Shown piece by piece: positions 47,110 to 59,553 of a stretch of 64,000 bases of DNA. The stretch comes from Vesta saturnalis. Its lineage: Eukaryota > Arthropoda > Insecta > Coleoptera > Lampyridae. The notes beneath the pieces are model-generated. The model was given only the letters and a program-made list of their open reading frames with translations. It was not told where the DNA came from and searched no databases. Numbering within the stretch: the stretch's first letter is position 1; every line of letters starts with the position of its first letter. Both the position numbers and the translations under genes were made by a program. The stretch lies in NCBI GenBank assembly GCA_036346205.1, contig JARFJB010000534.1, positions 5,293,501 to 5,357,500 on the forward strand. The letters run 5' to 3'.

Positions 47110-49640
47110 AGCTAACAGGGAGATGGGCGTGGTCGAAATAAGAAGTAAAATGAATGATTAATACGCTCAAACACCTTACACCGATATTCAAACAGCTCAG
47201 TCCGGGAAAATATGTCTCCAGGCGCCACCACAATCGAAACTTGCTAAAATAATTGTCTTAAGCTGGGTGTTAATTAACCCTACTTGATTGCGGAAAGTAG
47301 GATTGTGCTTACTCAGTAAACTCTCAAACGCGGGTCCTAAAACAAACACTCGTCCCAAACAATTCAACTCAATCTCAAATATATTTAGTACTACCCAGGT
47401 TATTAGAAACTTTTTGAATACCTCGTATACCAAAATTTCCAAAACAAAATTTATCACTCAAATTTAACTGCATTCACTGAAATACACGGGTCGTCACAAA
47501 CTTCCTGATTTTACCCTGTACATCCAGAATACCAAAGTTATAACGTTAACTGAATATTTTCTACGTATCCCTCGTATAGATATAAAGTTAAATCTCTACT
47601 TATTAATGCATAAAATAGTTCTTCATTCAATGGTCGATAATTAATTTTTAAAATTCCTAATCAAAAGAAAAGCAATGTCATCGGCTTAATAATTGTTCCT
47701 TTATGATACCTCTGAATCGTATGGGACATTCGTAAATATGTAAGTTCTCAAAACTCCATCTCTCAGTTATACTTAATGAAATTTTTAAATCAACAGCTGA
47801 TCCGTCATTCGTGTACTGCGTTAAACGAAACTAACATGAAAATATTCTTCTTAAAATTAACCTGGCAAATATAACCTTTCAGGTTGTTCATTAATCTTAA
47901 AACCAAAATATGCAAAGTCTACATTTAAATTGTCGAAAACTAGGTCAACAATTAAGTAAACGTCACAAATGTGTCTCATAACTGGCTAAATAAACAACAG
48001 AATAAAAGTTAACGATAAATATATATATATTGTCCTGCACAAAAAAAAACAATTGTTTACATACACTACCACAGCGTGGTTGAGAAACCAACCCACCACA
48101 TCACTGTCAATTCAAATTTGCGTTTCTGCAAAAATTCTTACTACTAAAACAGCCAATACAACATAACTCGAGATCGATTACCTTTTTCCTTCAAAACTAA
48201 TTAATAAAAAATTACACAACAACCCGCAAATAAAACTAACCAAAAAGACAAACGTGCTCAACTGAGTTTTCAAAGTTCTTAAATGTAATTCTTACTTAAA
48301 GACTGTCCATTCATCCTACCCTTTTCTTTCTTCTCTCTTCCCGTAAATCAATTATTTGTAGTCCATGTGTATCCTTAAATTGCCTGAAGGCACATAACAA
48401 GTACTTCACAATTCCACAAACACTTATTCCTTTCGGTACTCGCGAATAGTCCAACTATACGAGGTTATTACTCCATTAACCCGTAATAATCTGTACACGT
48501 TTGGTTGCCTCTTTGAAGTTTCTTACAACCTTTAGGACAATTCAGCCCTTCCTTACACAAATAAACTTTTAATGTCATATAAAATTACTTTAACATTGGC
48601 TCAATTTACTACGAATATTTCGTTCACTTAAAGGCGGCCCCATAAATAATTTTAACTAAGGATCATTACAAGCACACGCGCCGCACTCAACACTTTAACG
48701 TAACAACTGTTATCTTATTACGAAACTGCTTACGCACTTTTTTTTTCCTTGAAGAAAAAAACCATAAACTGATTTTATCTTCAATCACAATTTTATTAAT
48801 TGTTTTATTTATGAATGTCTTATACGATTCATCCCCTTTTGGGTTACGCAGTTGTTTAAACAATGATTGCCTTCAATATTATTCACAAATATAACTCCAA
48901 CTCAACCCATTCTGCGGTCACACTTCACCTCGCGCGCGCGTCTTCCACCGAGCTCTCACCGACATCCACCAAAAGCAAAAACCAAAAAAAAAGCCCCCGT
49001 CAATCTCTGACTTTCCTATTTATACCTCAAGCCATCCATCTTTAAACATGTCTTACTTCTTCGCTATATTCACCAATGGTATTCACTCAAACTTTCTTAG
49101 TGCCGACTGATGCTACCCTCTGCACAAACACGCTTGTAATTATTATACATCGCCGTGTTTGTTTTTACCTGCAAATTTTACAATTACTTTATGGAGAAGC
49201 TATTTCTCGTCATCACATTCATTCAATGGTCACTCTGGACCATTACACAACTTTCTATAATCAACAATTAAACATACCAAATCTTTCTCTACATATTTCC
49301 TAAAACATTCTATACTTATACATTCACATCTTCCGGCCAAGATTACTCCTTTATCCTCCAACATTCTATTCCTTATTCAGTAGTCAACAGTAGCAAAACA
49401 TTATCGTCCCATCGACACATTTCTCTTCACATTTACATTCATCAGAATCTATTTATTCCAACACCAATGTCTCTATAACATCCAAATACACGTATCTGCA
49501 TACTGAATGATATTTCTCCTAAATTGCCAGTGGCGTATCATCCACCCACATACAATATGCATATATACAAAAAAAATTTTTTTTTTGTTCAAACTCAATA
49601 CACCCGTACTCAAAACACGTAATACACGTTATTATAACAT
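47110..49640. other. No gene recognised
   Basis: AT-rich with a C-rich part at 48880-49040. A mariner-type ACCCTGTACA terminus lies near 47510. No coding motif recognised. Confidence 0.4.
49017..49024 (-). promoter_or_regulatory. TATA-box-like site
   Basis: TATAAATA on the minus strand, followed downstream by the GC-richer stretch containing CGCGCGCGC at 48929-48938. It points towards the possible exon at 47.05-46.8 kb, about 2 kb away. It is an isolated match, so weak. Confidence 0.2.
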
Positions 49641-49668
49641 CTTACATACAGGGTGCGTCAACACAACC

Positions 49669-51548
49669 TTACACAATACATGTCATAACTGCCTTACTGA
49701 TATTTAGTTTTTTAATGTGTATGAGGCTTTCTGCAGCCTCCTTAAGATTCCAAAAACGAAAACATTCCATATCTATAATTTCAAAAGGAGGATGGTACTT
49801 TGCAAATTTAATAACATCATGTAAATCACGAGACACCATAGCTTTCATTACTCTTTTGCGCTTTTCTATAAGTGCAAAATCTCGGTCACACGACATGAAG
49901 AAGCGTCCACTAACCAAAAATTTGTGCTGAATATTTTCAAATACTCCAAGAGTGACCAGAAAGATATACAAGAAAATCAAAATTTTATTTTTCTTTTGGC
50001 CGGCGCAGTCTACAGCACAAAACGGTTTTGTTCAACTACAAAACTGTTGAGAAGTCTAAGTATACACGAAGAAACCTCATTACTTCCCCTTTCAGCTATT
50101 CCCTCGTGCCAGTTGCACACATATGCAGTGTTTGAGTTGCTATAATGGATTTCCAAGTTGTAACAGCTAAGCTGACTCAAATAAAACATGTCGCTGTGTG
50201 TTAAACTAGGTACAAAAAAAGAACCTGTTGTAAATTAACCGATAAACAACATGTCTGAGCTCCAGGCAACTGTGATACAATCACATCTTGCTTCATTAGG
50301 TTGATCGCTTTTTCTGATTTTCGATGATGCAGCTCAAGTTTTTGACGTGGTTCTAGACTGGAGCCAAGCGCCGCTTTTATTTCATATGCCAGTTTGTCGC
50401 AAACTCTGCATGTATCACTTCTTGTTGGGCGAAATTTTAAATTAGGAAATTCTGTTAGAAATATCTTGCGATAGAAACGAAATGAACAGTTTGATTCCGG
50501 ATATCTTTCAATAAAAGCTTTAAGTAACCGGTGTGTATTAAGCTCAGGACTGAGATATTCTTTAGTAGATTGCGATCTCGAATAATGGCTTTCTTGTCTG
50601 GGTAACGAAGCAATATGCCTTATTATCACATTTCGATCATCATCGGTATATCTTCTTAACTTATGAGATGTACGGTTATCTTTAAAGGTAGTGTCTCCCA
50701 ACTTTTTTTTTAATTATTTTTTGAAGTTTCTTTTTCGTCAACGAAAAAATGTCCCTAAATGTTTGTGTGCAAACTCTTACCATTTGTCCCGTGCCATGAG
50801 AAATTGAATAAAAGACAGTACCTTGCCGATGATTGTCCACTGAATCCTCATAGTTGCCATAACGTCTCCTTCTTACTAGTCCCAGGCTCAAAAAGTTCCT
50901 TGTGTGTTGGAACTTTCATTATAGAATCTTTCGTCTAAATCTAATTTTCTTTCATAAGGAATATTTTAACAGGGACAGTAGCATTTACACGACACCTGAA
51001 AAATGAAAGAAAATATTGATATAGGTTAGTTTAAAAAATATTAATAACATAAAAACCATTAAAAAAAAACCCAACTACGCCTATGTCAGTAAGATTAAGG
51101 TAGGCAATGCAAAATTCTTTAGTTTGGTAAATGAAGTAATATTGTTTTTAATCTTACTGAACTATTATCCTTGTTTATAACTTTTTTGTTTGTGTTAGTT
51201 TTTTAATGTTTTTATAGTAAACCTGTAAACACTACTTTAACTTACTTCTTGTTTAGGTTCCGGCTTTTTGAGTATTGTTTTATTCCGCCGAGTTTTCTAT
51301 TCCAATCTTGACACTTTTAATATCTTTTGTTCATCCCTGAATCGGCCGTTGCCCCGTTTTCTTTTATTTTCCATCAAAAAACTGAATGAAAACTTATTTA
51401 CAATAACGTGAAAAACGTCTGTGGCACTTAGCTTCTTTGTACCGAAATGAGCCATGTGATTTGTAGCTGCCGCCATCCATACAATTTTATTGCAACCTTT
51501 CCAGACAAGCTTGGCACTTAGCATTTTGTGGGACATAACTAATGGCAC
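49669..51548 (-). pseudogene. Multicopy insect protein family, probably transposon-associated
   Basis: Minus strand. First 51548-51297 (KIVWMAAATNHMAHFGTKKL, ending RKRGNGRFRDEQKILK). Then 50891-50700: RRRYGNYEDSVDNHRQGTVF and RVCTQTFRDIFSL. Then 50701-50201: SLPRQESHYSRSQSTKEYLS, and FRPTRSDTCRVCDKLAYEIK with a CxxC pair. Next comes a run to 49990 with LSQLSCYNLEIHYSN and VCNWHEGIAERGSNEVSSCI, then a DCAGQKKN block after a frame change. Finally HKFLVSGRFFMSCDRDFALI, ending 49669. I recall this domain order (RQGxVFY, SHYxRxxSxxxYL, DTCxxCD, ExSSCxxxxL, DxCxGQN, HxFxxSGHSFxxxDRDFxxIEK) from large multicopy families annotated as uncharacterised proteins in many insects. The frame breaks indicate a pseudogene. 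The biochemical role is unknown to me. Confidence 0.7.
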
Positions 51549-51602
51549 ATGTTTTACCCAAACATATCAAAATTAGAAATTTTGGCACTTAGCCTATTTG
51601 AA

Positions 51603-51884
51603 CCGGATACCCTTCAATTGTTCACTGTTTTAAAAATCATGGCAACTCATATTTAAAAACATAAATCATAGAAAATCATATTTAAAAACATAATTTTAAT
51701 TATAATTTTTCAATAAAAATCGATGAAATTAATTTAATGCTCGATATCATTCGATGTGCAATAATATTCTCATTCTATTGATACAAAAATATTTTCTGTA
51801 GGCCGAATTGGCGAGCAGGAATTCACAAAAATGTTAAATTCCTATGGCCAGCTTATAAAACGGACAACCGGTATATAAAAAATA
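51603..51884. mobile_element. Short MITE with ACCGG termini
   Basis: Starts ACCGGATACCC and ends GGACAACCGGT followed by ATA. The right terminus (51700-51884) matches the left end of the segment at 45361-45545 in inverted orientation: CGGACATCCGGTATA-type end, ATTCACAAAAATGTT-type block, AAAATCGATGAAA block. No ORF. Confidence 0.55.
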
Positions 51885-51889
51885 ATAAT

Positions 51890-53645
51890 TTTCAATTTTT
51901 GTGTTCAGATTAATTTTGGATTCGTACAGTGTTAAATAACCCTTTATTATGTAGAAATTATGCACAAAACAGAATTTTGTTTGAGATCCGTATTAAAATA
52001 ATTTTACATACTATTTTGTTGTGAACTATGGCTACCTTCGCAATGAATATGCATCCAAATATGTAAATTGTACAATGTATTGTTAGAAAGTTATTGTTAA
52101 CTTTCACCGCGTGTTACATGTCAAATTGTGAAACTGTCTTGGTGAGGAAAAGACCCAATACTGGACTGTACGGATATTAATGATTTAATGAATATGGACT
52201 ATTAAAAAGTTTTCTTTACGTTCTTGAATGACTACAAAAAGAAAACTATCAACTCTAGACAAAAGTGTGTTTATTCTAAACAGTTTTAGAAATAATCGTA
52301 CACTAAACGTTTATTGAAAATGAATTTCGAAAAGTAGTGAAGATGGGTAATTTTCTGCTCATCATCCATAGTTAACGATCTAGCATTCACTAAAAAAAAT
52401 TAGACTATAACGAATTTGAAACTGGATAACTTACTACAGAACATTCGTAACACGATATCCTTTGTAACGAAATTTGATTCAATATAATCAGAGGAATAAG
52501 AGCACTCAAGTGTACAAGTATAAGCTGCCGATTCGCAAATTGATGCATCATTTTATTCGAGAAGTGCTAGAATACACATACAATCAAGTGCAGATTTATT
52601 ATGCAGAATGCACAACAAGTAACGTTATTAATACGCTCTACAGTAATAATCAGGTTTACGTTAATTACTTCGTCACATAACTGAATAATTACTAACTCTA
52701 GTTAATTGTCATCAGCATTGTTTTAATTAACTTCTATTAAAAAGGTATCACTTAATTATCAAAAGCTTTTTATCATACATTTACAAAATTCACGTCATAT
52801 TTTAGGCTTTGTACAATTAATATTAGTTTTAATTTAATTATAAATTAACGCTTTTTTATGTTCTGTGTTAGGTAGATTTCTAATGACTAAATTCCATTCA
52901 TCTACCCTTAGGGTAGGATATCTTCGAAGTATACTCACTAATTATATTATTTTATAATGGTACTCAAAGGAAAATTTTCATTAAATATGGGTACAATTAT
53001 AGCAGAGGTAAATCATCCCCTAGCAAATACTTTCGTATAACTTGTCAAAAAGTTACGCCTAGTAAAGTTTGTTTTACACACTATAAAGTTGGTAAGTTTT
53101 TACACACATTCTGAACAATGAACGAAAGGAAAATTTCGCTTAAAATATAAAAAAGAAGGATCAATAAAGTATCAATGACCGAGAGTTAAAAATTTGGTCA
53201 GAAAGTTGAATTGTGGCGCCAGTATTCTTACGTTTTGGTTTCGAAACGATATTATACCTTATGTACAACTAACGTCTAAAAAGAATTCAACATTTGAACT
53301 TCCCTCAGATTCCCTACAAAATAAACAACTTCTTACAGGTTTTGGGATGAAAGCGTAAAGGAAGGAATTTATCAAATAAATTGTGACCATACATTAACTT
53401 GTTCGTGTTTGAAATATTTAACCTAACCACTTTTCTTACTAGTACAGCTCATTTTTTTTCTAGTTTATATTGAGATTTATTTAATTCAGTTGGAGTTTCT
53501 GGGATTAAGTGAATACTTATTCATATATTACGAGGAAAACTTCAAGAAATAACTACAAACATGGTTTTTTTAAGAAAATATTAAAATATTAAATTCTTTA
53601 AATTTATACAGACAATATACCGGGCGGGCAGGGTGAGATGACTTA
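51890..53645. other. AT-rich DNA, no gene recognised
   Basis: Only short random-looking frames. No repeat partner noticed. Confidence 0.45.
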
Positions 53646-53647
53646 AA

Positions 53648-53652
<5 letters not shown>

Positions 53653-53687
<35 letters not shown>
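53653..53687. repeat. (TA)n microsatellite, left of the Penelope element
   Basis: A pure AT run that ends exactly where the Penelope-like element begins. A second one lies at the element's other end (55829-55880). Confidence 0.95.
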
Positions 53688-53689
<2 letters not shown>

Positions 53690-53837
53690 AATAAGACATT
53701 TTTTCTTTAAAACTTGTGTAAATAAACGTAAAAATTAATTCAACGTTTCGGGAACGTCCTTTGTTCCCTTTGTCAAGAATTTATTTGACAATTACAGAAA
53801 TTGAAATAAGGTAAATATCACCAAACAAGATCTCCAA

Positions 53838-55627
53838 ATGTTAAACCAAATCAAAAATGACGACCAAATATTAATACTACCCGCTGACAAAGGAAACGCT
53901 ACTGTCATTGTCAACTCTAAAGACTATCACCACAAGATGTCTGAACTGCTAACTTCTTCAGAATATAAGAAAAATCAGTGCAATCCTACCACCTACACAG
54001 AAAAACAACAAAATCTATCATTAATTGTACAAAATTAGACAAAGAAGCAAAACAGAAACTAATTCCAAGAGAGAAGAGTTCAAGAATCCCCAAAATATAC
54101 GGACTCCCAAAACTACATAAGGAAAACTGGCCACTACGCCCTATCGTCAGTGCATTCAATTCTCCGACTCATGACCTTGCTCGTTATCTAGCCAAAGTTA
54201 TTCAACCGATTTGTGAAAATGCTGTATCCTACATCAAAAACTCTTATGATTTTCTACACAAACTCAAAATTGTACCCTTGGCTCCAAATGACATTTTAGT
54301 TAGCTTCGACATAAAGTCACTTTTCACCAAAATACCTATTGAAGACACGATGAAAATTCTAGAAGAAAAACACTCAATAAACCAAGACATACTCAAATTG
54401 ATAAACTACTGCATGCACTCAACCTATTTTACATACAAAGGACAATTCTACAAGCAAATTCAAGGAACACCTATGGGCTCGCCACTCTCTCCAGCTTTTG
54501 CGAATGTATATATGGAACATTTTGAAACCATTGCTTTAAATTCTGCAAATTTAAAACCTAAATGTTGGTTTCGTTATGTTGACGACACATTTGTAGTTTG
54601 GCCCTATGGAAAAGGAAACTTGAACCATTTTCTAGGACATATTAACAACATTCACGACAACATCAAATTTACTATGGAAGTTGAAGAAAATAATTCACTC
54701 CCTTTTTTGGACACCCTTATAACAAGACTTCCTAATGGTAAATTTACACACAAAGTTTATCGAAAACCAACACATACGAATAGATACTTGAACTCTCTCT
54801 CGCATCACCATCCTGGTCAATTACGTAGCGTTATGAAATCCTTGATATACCGCTCTTACCACTTATCTGACCAAAATTCTAGAACGGAAGAGATGAAGAC
54901 TATTAATAAAATACTAGTTCAAAATGGATACAAAGATCAAGAAATATTGAAAATTACCAACGAAATAAGAAGACCAAGAAATAATAACTTGTCAAACAAT
55001 GAACGAAAGATTCCTGTTATTCTACCTTATGTAAAGGGAATTACAGACAGAATAGCAAAGAAATTTCCCAAAAACGACTTCAGACCGGTATTCAAACCAC
55101 ATTCAACTTTGTCCCAACTTTTAAGAAACCCCAAAGACAAAATTCCTAATGAAAGCCAAGGAGTATATGAGATACCGTGCAACAACTGTCGAAGAACTTA
55201 TATAGGACAAACTAACAGAATATTATATGCGAGAGCCGATGAACACCAACCAGCAATTAAGCAGCACAATCCTTCATCGTCTTTAGCTACACATCATTTA
55301 GATACAGGACACCAAATTAATACCAACAATATCCGTTTAATTGCTCCTCTATGTACCTTACAAGAAAGAATTATTAGAGAAGCAGTTGAAATTGAAAGAA
55401 GACCAAACGCCCTCAATAAACGAGATGACACTTCTAGACTGCGACAAATTTGGAAGAATATCATTAAACAAGTTGATTCTACATTTCAACCAACTCCAAA
55501 TCTTCCAGAAATTTCAAACACTTATGCTGCAACTATTCCAGGCGTCCCCACTTCTGCACCTTCTACATCACATACTAGACCAACTACCCGAAGTCAAACA
55601 CACTCGTCCAGATTAAAATTAAGTTAG
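53838..55627 (+). pseudogene. Penelope reverse transcriptase and GIY-YIG endonuclease
   Basis: RT and nuclease copy the element RNA and open the target DNA. The frame opens with ILILPADKGNATVIVNSKDY (RT1, 53870-53930). A single frameshift near 54010 moves the reading to the frame that continues uninterrupted to 55627. Motifs in order: YGLPKLHKENWPLRPIVSAF (RT2); DILVSFDIKSLFTKIP (motif A Asp, near 54310); QGTPMGSPLSPAFANVYMEH (54460-54520); YVDDTFVVW (catalytic Asp pair, near 54580); NSLPFLDTLI; YRKPTHTNRYL. After a connector with RNPKDKIPNES comes the GIY-YIG nuclease: GVYEIPCNNCRRTYIGQTNR at 55160-55220 with the CxxC pair, then DEHQ and HHLDTGH (Zn-finger His) and ERIIREAVEIERRPNALNKR. A Ser/Thr/Pro-rich tail ends the protein. 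All catalytic residues expected are present. Confidence 0.93.
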
Positions 55628-55689
55628 TTACCTTGTTTCATATTTTGTACTTGTTAAAAATAGTTACCTTATTTCAATTTCTGTAATTG

Positions 55690-55760
55690 TCAAATAAATT
55701 TTTGACAAAGGGAACAAAGGACGTTCCCGAAACGTTGAATTAATTTTTACGTTTATTTAC
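55690..55760 (+). ncRNA. Hammerhead-ribozyme-like motif of the Penelope element
   Basis: Penelope-like elements are known to carry hammerhead ribozymes in their terminal repeats. Here TTGACAAA (55702-55709) stands where the CUGANGA core would be. It is followed by stem II GGGAAC/GTTCCC (55710-55715, 55723-55728), then GAAA, then ACGT pairing with ACGT (stem III, 55732-55735 and 55749-55752) and a GTT cleavage-type triplet. AAATAAA before and TTTATTT after could form helix I with a few unpaired bases. Relative to the consensus the core has C3 to U and G8 to A, a pair change that keeps the two bases complementary. The same sequence is present inverted at 53743-53775 and 37031-37063. Activity is uncertain. 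Confidence 0.55.
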
Positions 55761-55820
55761 ACAAGTTTTAAAGAAAAAATGTCTTATTTAAATATGAATA
55801 CTTGTGGAAATCTAAATAGA

Positions 55821-55828
<8 letters not shown>

Positions 55829-55880
<52 letters not shown>
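55829..55880. repeat. (TA)n microsatellite, right of the Penelope element
   Basis: A TA run starting right at the Penelope 3' end and reaching the left end of the hAT element. Confidence 0.95.
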
Positions 55881-55885
<5 letters not shown>

Positions 55886-57507
55886 TCACGATTAAAATCA
55901 TGATTTTAATCAACATGATTTTTAAATAAAAATCATAATTAATCTAGTTTAGAAACGGGTCTCAAATTTGAACACTTAAAAATGTATTTGCTCATAATAA
56001 AATAAAACCTTATAATAATGGAAAAGAAATTCAACATTCAGCTGCTTTTTGCAAAAATAAAACTATTAAAAAGCGTTTTTAATACAAAAAAGAGAACTAT
56101 ATTAAAAAACAAAAACTAAATATTGCTGAACGTTTATAACCTAAGTGTTATAATGCTTAAATAGAAATACTAGTTTAGCTGCTTTGTCACCGCCAAGTAT
56201 GTTTCTTATATCTGAATGTATGAATCCGTAGGTAAAGAACATCCTCGCGATATCAGAAGAGGATGCACAGGCACACAAAACAGAAATCACTATAGGTAGC
56301 ACGTGCTTAATTTCTGAAACATCTTCTTGGGACCTCCACCACTGTACTGCTGTTACATTTTTTATTATTTCATCCGAAAACATAGTTTCGTGAAAAAGGT
56401 CTCATTTGGCTTCCAACTTAATTAGTAATGGTAATAATCCTATGTTTGTAAAATATTCGGAAACAATATCTAAAGCATCTCTCTTTTCTTCAGCTAGAAA
56501 TGGATATTCTTTGTTTATATTTATTGTAGGATCCAACATACAGGGTGTCCACAAACTCCTTTCCCAAAAGCAAACTTCAGATTCTAGAGCTAATTTTATG
56601 TCGATTTAGCGTAAATTACCTTAATACAAAAATACTTCCTGAGAGAGCTGGAGCTCTTGGAAGATGGCCCTAACATCGGTTTAATTCAAATATGTTCAAA
56701 ATGGTTTCCCTTTAAATGATAGCGTTCTGTACATTTATTTAGTGGAATATGCCCGATCGTATGGCGTGAATATGAATTTTTAGTTGTACCCATAAGCGGC
56801 TCGTTTGGGCGGGGCATTGGATATTGTTATTTATAAGATTTTTGTTTTTCAAAATTTCGCAATTTTAACATAATATTTAAAAAATTTCGATTTTTTCATA
56901 AAAGAATGATACTCCTGTCTGAAGTCGCTACGACGCACCGTTTTCGAAATAAATCGATTTGAACTTTTCATGTGTTAATCATACTTTTATAAAATTAACT
57001 AATGAATTCATTTACAATTATGAAAGATGGCTGTGGAAAATAACACAATAACAATTGCGTCAACGTCAAACTGCTCTCATGTCATAAATTAATTTTGCTT
57101 TAGAAAGTAAGAAATAAACTCGGCTTCCTAGCCATCTTTTTTAATTGTAAATGAATTCGTTAGTTAATTTTATAAATGTATGATTAACACATGAAAATTT
57201 AAAATCGATTTATTTCGAAAACGGTGCGTCGAAGCGACTTCAGACAAGAGTACCATTCTTTTATGAAAAAACCGAAATTTTTTAAATTTTATGTTAAAAT
57301 TGCGAAATTTTGAAAAATATAAAATTTATTAATAACAATGTCCAATGCCCCGCCTAAACGAGTCGCTTATGAGTACAACTAAAAAATCATACTCACGCCA
57401 TACGATTGGGCATATTCCACTAAATAATTGTACAGAACGCTATCATTTAAAGGGAAACCATTTATATTTGAATTAAACCATTGTTAGGGCGCCATCTTCC
57501 AAGAGCT

Positions 57508-58139
57508 TGTAACGAACCGCAATTCATTACTACAGAATTTTTTTAATTAATTATTTAACAATCAGCCCTCGTAAAAGAAATGATGTAAGATTTCTTAGTA
57601 TTCAAACACCTGCAATACTTAATTTAATATTTCTTAGTATTTCGTTTGATTGCACAACCAAAAACTAATTTTGTTTCCCTCCAACGTAGATTTCATAAAA
57701 CATCGAATGTTTTATACGTCAGAGTAATCTCCGCCAATTACGGATAGGATTCGCCCCAACGGAAGCCACCACCGCCTACCGAGAGTCCCCTATAGAAACC
57801 GCGCCGCGCACCTTTTGGAAGGGAGATGAATGAAGAAAATTGTACCTGTAAACCGGTAGAAGAGTTCCGTCGCGCCTCGTGAACGCATCCCGCCGCCGAG
57901 AATTATTTAGTTGGTTTTACCAGCTTCTGTATTAGTTAGTCCGTTAGACTAACAGTTAGTACTCCTGCTCGAGAAAACCTGCACGTGACGGTTGTTTGAA
58001 AGTAAATCGCCGCAGACCTAGTGATAGCCGCCGCGATCTTAGCTCCCTGTATTTGCAAACGCGCACCGCGAACCTTTTGTAAATAAATAGCTATCCTCGA
58101 TCTTGGTGATTAACGACACATAAGTCTGTAGAGTAATTC

Positions 58140-58179
<40 letters not shown>

Positions 58180-59553
58180 AAACCCCCACAGAGCGATGGG
58201 CTAAGTCCCGAAGCGATCGGGTGTAGACACACGCATAACCCACACTAAAACCCCCAGAGAGCGACGGGCTAAGTCCTGAAGCAGTCGGGTGTACATACAC
58301 GCATAACACACACAAAAACCCCCAGAGAGCGACGGGCTAAGTTCCGAAGCGATCGGGTGTGCATACGTCACGTACACATACCAAAGGTGTTTCGACGGGT
58401 CACCCCGAAGTCACCTAGATCACTACACGCTACCATACACCTGACGACGGGAGCTAGATAGGACTGTATAGCCCTGCCGGCGAAGACCGAAGTGCCTGTA
58501 ATCACAAACGAATTAAACGTAGAGTATCCGTCAAAGACCTGTAAAGAAGAAAAGCCGTACATCGATAACCACGTGCTTAGAAAACAATCAATTAATTGTT
58601 TTTCTACCAGCTTATTCCGCAAGTATAAAAACCGCCTTTAATAAATACGCGTTTTGTACGTATACACTTAGGTAACGTTCGATTGCATCTACGTGAGATT
58701 TCGTTCATTTACATAAAAGAAATCACCACCATAAAATTACATCCCAGAAGATAACGCGCAAATATATTAATTATACAACCAAACTTGTATAATCCGCCCA
58801 GCCTAAATTTAATGCGAAAGTAAACCTCTGAAAATATTAATATTATCGAACGTAATAGATCGCGAAGGTAAATTGCTTCACGAAGCATACGCGCCTGTCC
58901 GTCTTCCAGTAATTACTGAAGTTAAAGCAGCAAGCAAGTAGGCCGGAGAACGATGATCATGCGTACGACCGTGAACTCGAGATATCGATTTTCACTAGTG
59001 ACCTAGATCTGCGCAACCCCCGTTTTAATAACCAGTAGTTTGTTTATTCATTCTTTTCTTTTATAGACAGGGCCGTATCCAGCATAGATAATTAACTAAA
59101 CGCAACGTTATTAATCATTTAAACATTACGTTCCTCATTGAGTGTAACTAGGGAGTATTAATATTTGTTTACAGAAACGACTTCGACAACACTAAGCCAC
59201 CTTCTCGAGTGAGTGGAAGGAATAGGATATCCAAATTCTCCGTCCAAACGTAGTGGATGCTCCGACGCCGCTGTGTAAGTATTAAATTCAAATTGTTTTC
59301 TCATTTTTCTCAATATTATGTTTATGTTGGTTGTTCATAATGTTATTAGTCTAGTTTAAGTGTGAATACGTTAGATTTGTATATAATAGGATAATATACT
59401 ATTAAACCGTTTTACTATAATTATTTTATGTGGACAGTGTAGAGCTAAAGTCTAAATCTTCCGACGAACCCACCCCCCTCTTTAGTTTCTAATCTAAAGA
59501 CCGACTGCAGTTTAGCCGCGGCAAATATAAACATTGTGAGAAAGGACCTTACA
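57508..59553 (+). mobile_element. Solo LTR, 2.05 kb, with AGCT target duplication
   Basis: The right arm of the palindrome is cut inside AAGAGCTCC. The inserted DNA begins TGTAACGAACC, ends GGACCTTACA and is flanked by AGCT on both sides (57504-57507, 59554-59557). TG...CA ends with a 4-base duplication are typical of LTR retrotransposons such as Gypsy-type elements. No coding sequence lies inside, so it is a solo LTR left by recombination. TATAAAA at 58624-58630 and AATAAA at 58640-58645 could be its promoter and poly(A) signals. Its 5' part resembles 42646-42850. The strand is assumed from these signals. Confidence 0.85.
58170..58380 (+). repeat. Three about 68-bp direct repeats in the LTR
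   Basis: AACCCCCAGAGAGCGACGGG-type units start near 58180, 58247 and 58314, each followed by CTAAGTCCCGAAGCGATCGG variants and TGTACATACACGCATAAC. Each unit contains a small inverted repeat (CCGAAGCGATCGG). A short (CA)n run precedes them (58144-58173). Repeated units in the upstream part of an LTR are often enhancers. Confidence 0.9.

Larger units (their letters stand above)
53688..55828 (+). mobile_element. Penelope-like element, best-preserved copy
   Basis: The element runs from one TA array to the next. The first about 130 bases (53688-53815) are the reverse complement of its own 3' trailer (about 55665-55795), the pseudo-LTR arrangement with an inverted 5' piece. The coding region is truncated at its 5' end, since it starts just before the ADKGNATVI motif rather than with the usual N-terminal domain. 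Both ends contain the hammerhead-like sequence. Only one frameshift disturbs the ORF, so this insertion is relatively young. Confidence 0.9.

Noticed and set aside
44375..47516. A single mariner-type element bounded by TACAGGGTG and ACCCTGTA
   Set aside because: The two flanks do not align as inverted repeats, and other elements lie between.
49017..49024. Host promoter driving the exon at 47 kb
   Set aside because: A lone TATA match 2 kb away, with no initiator or other evidence; kept only as a weak site.
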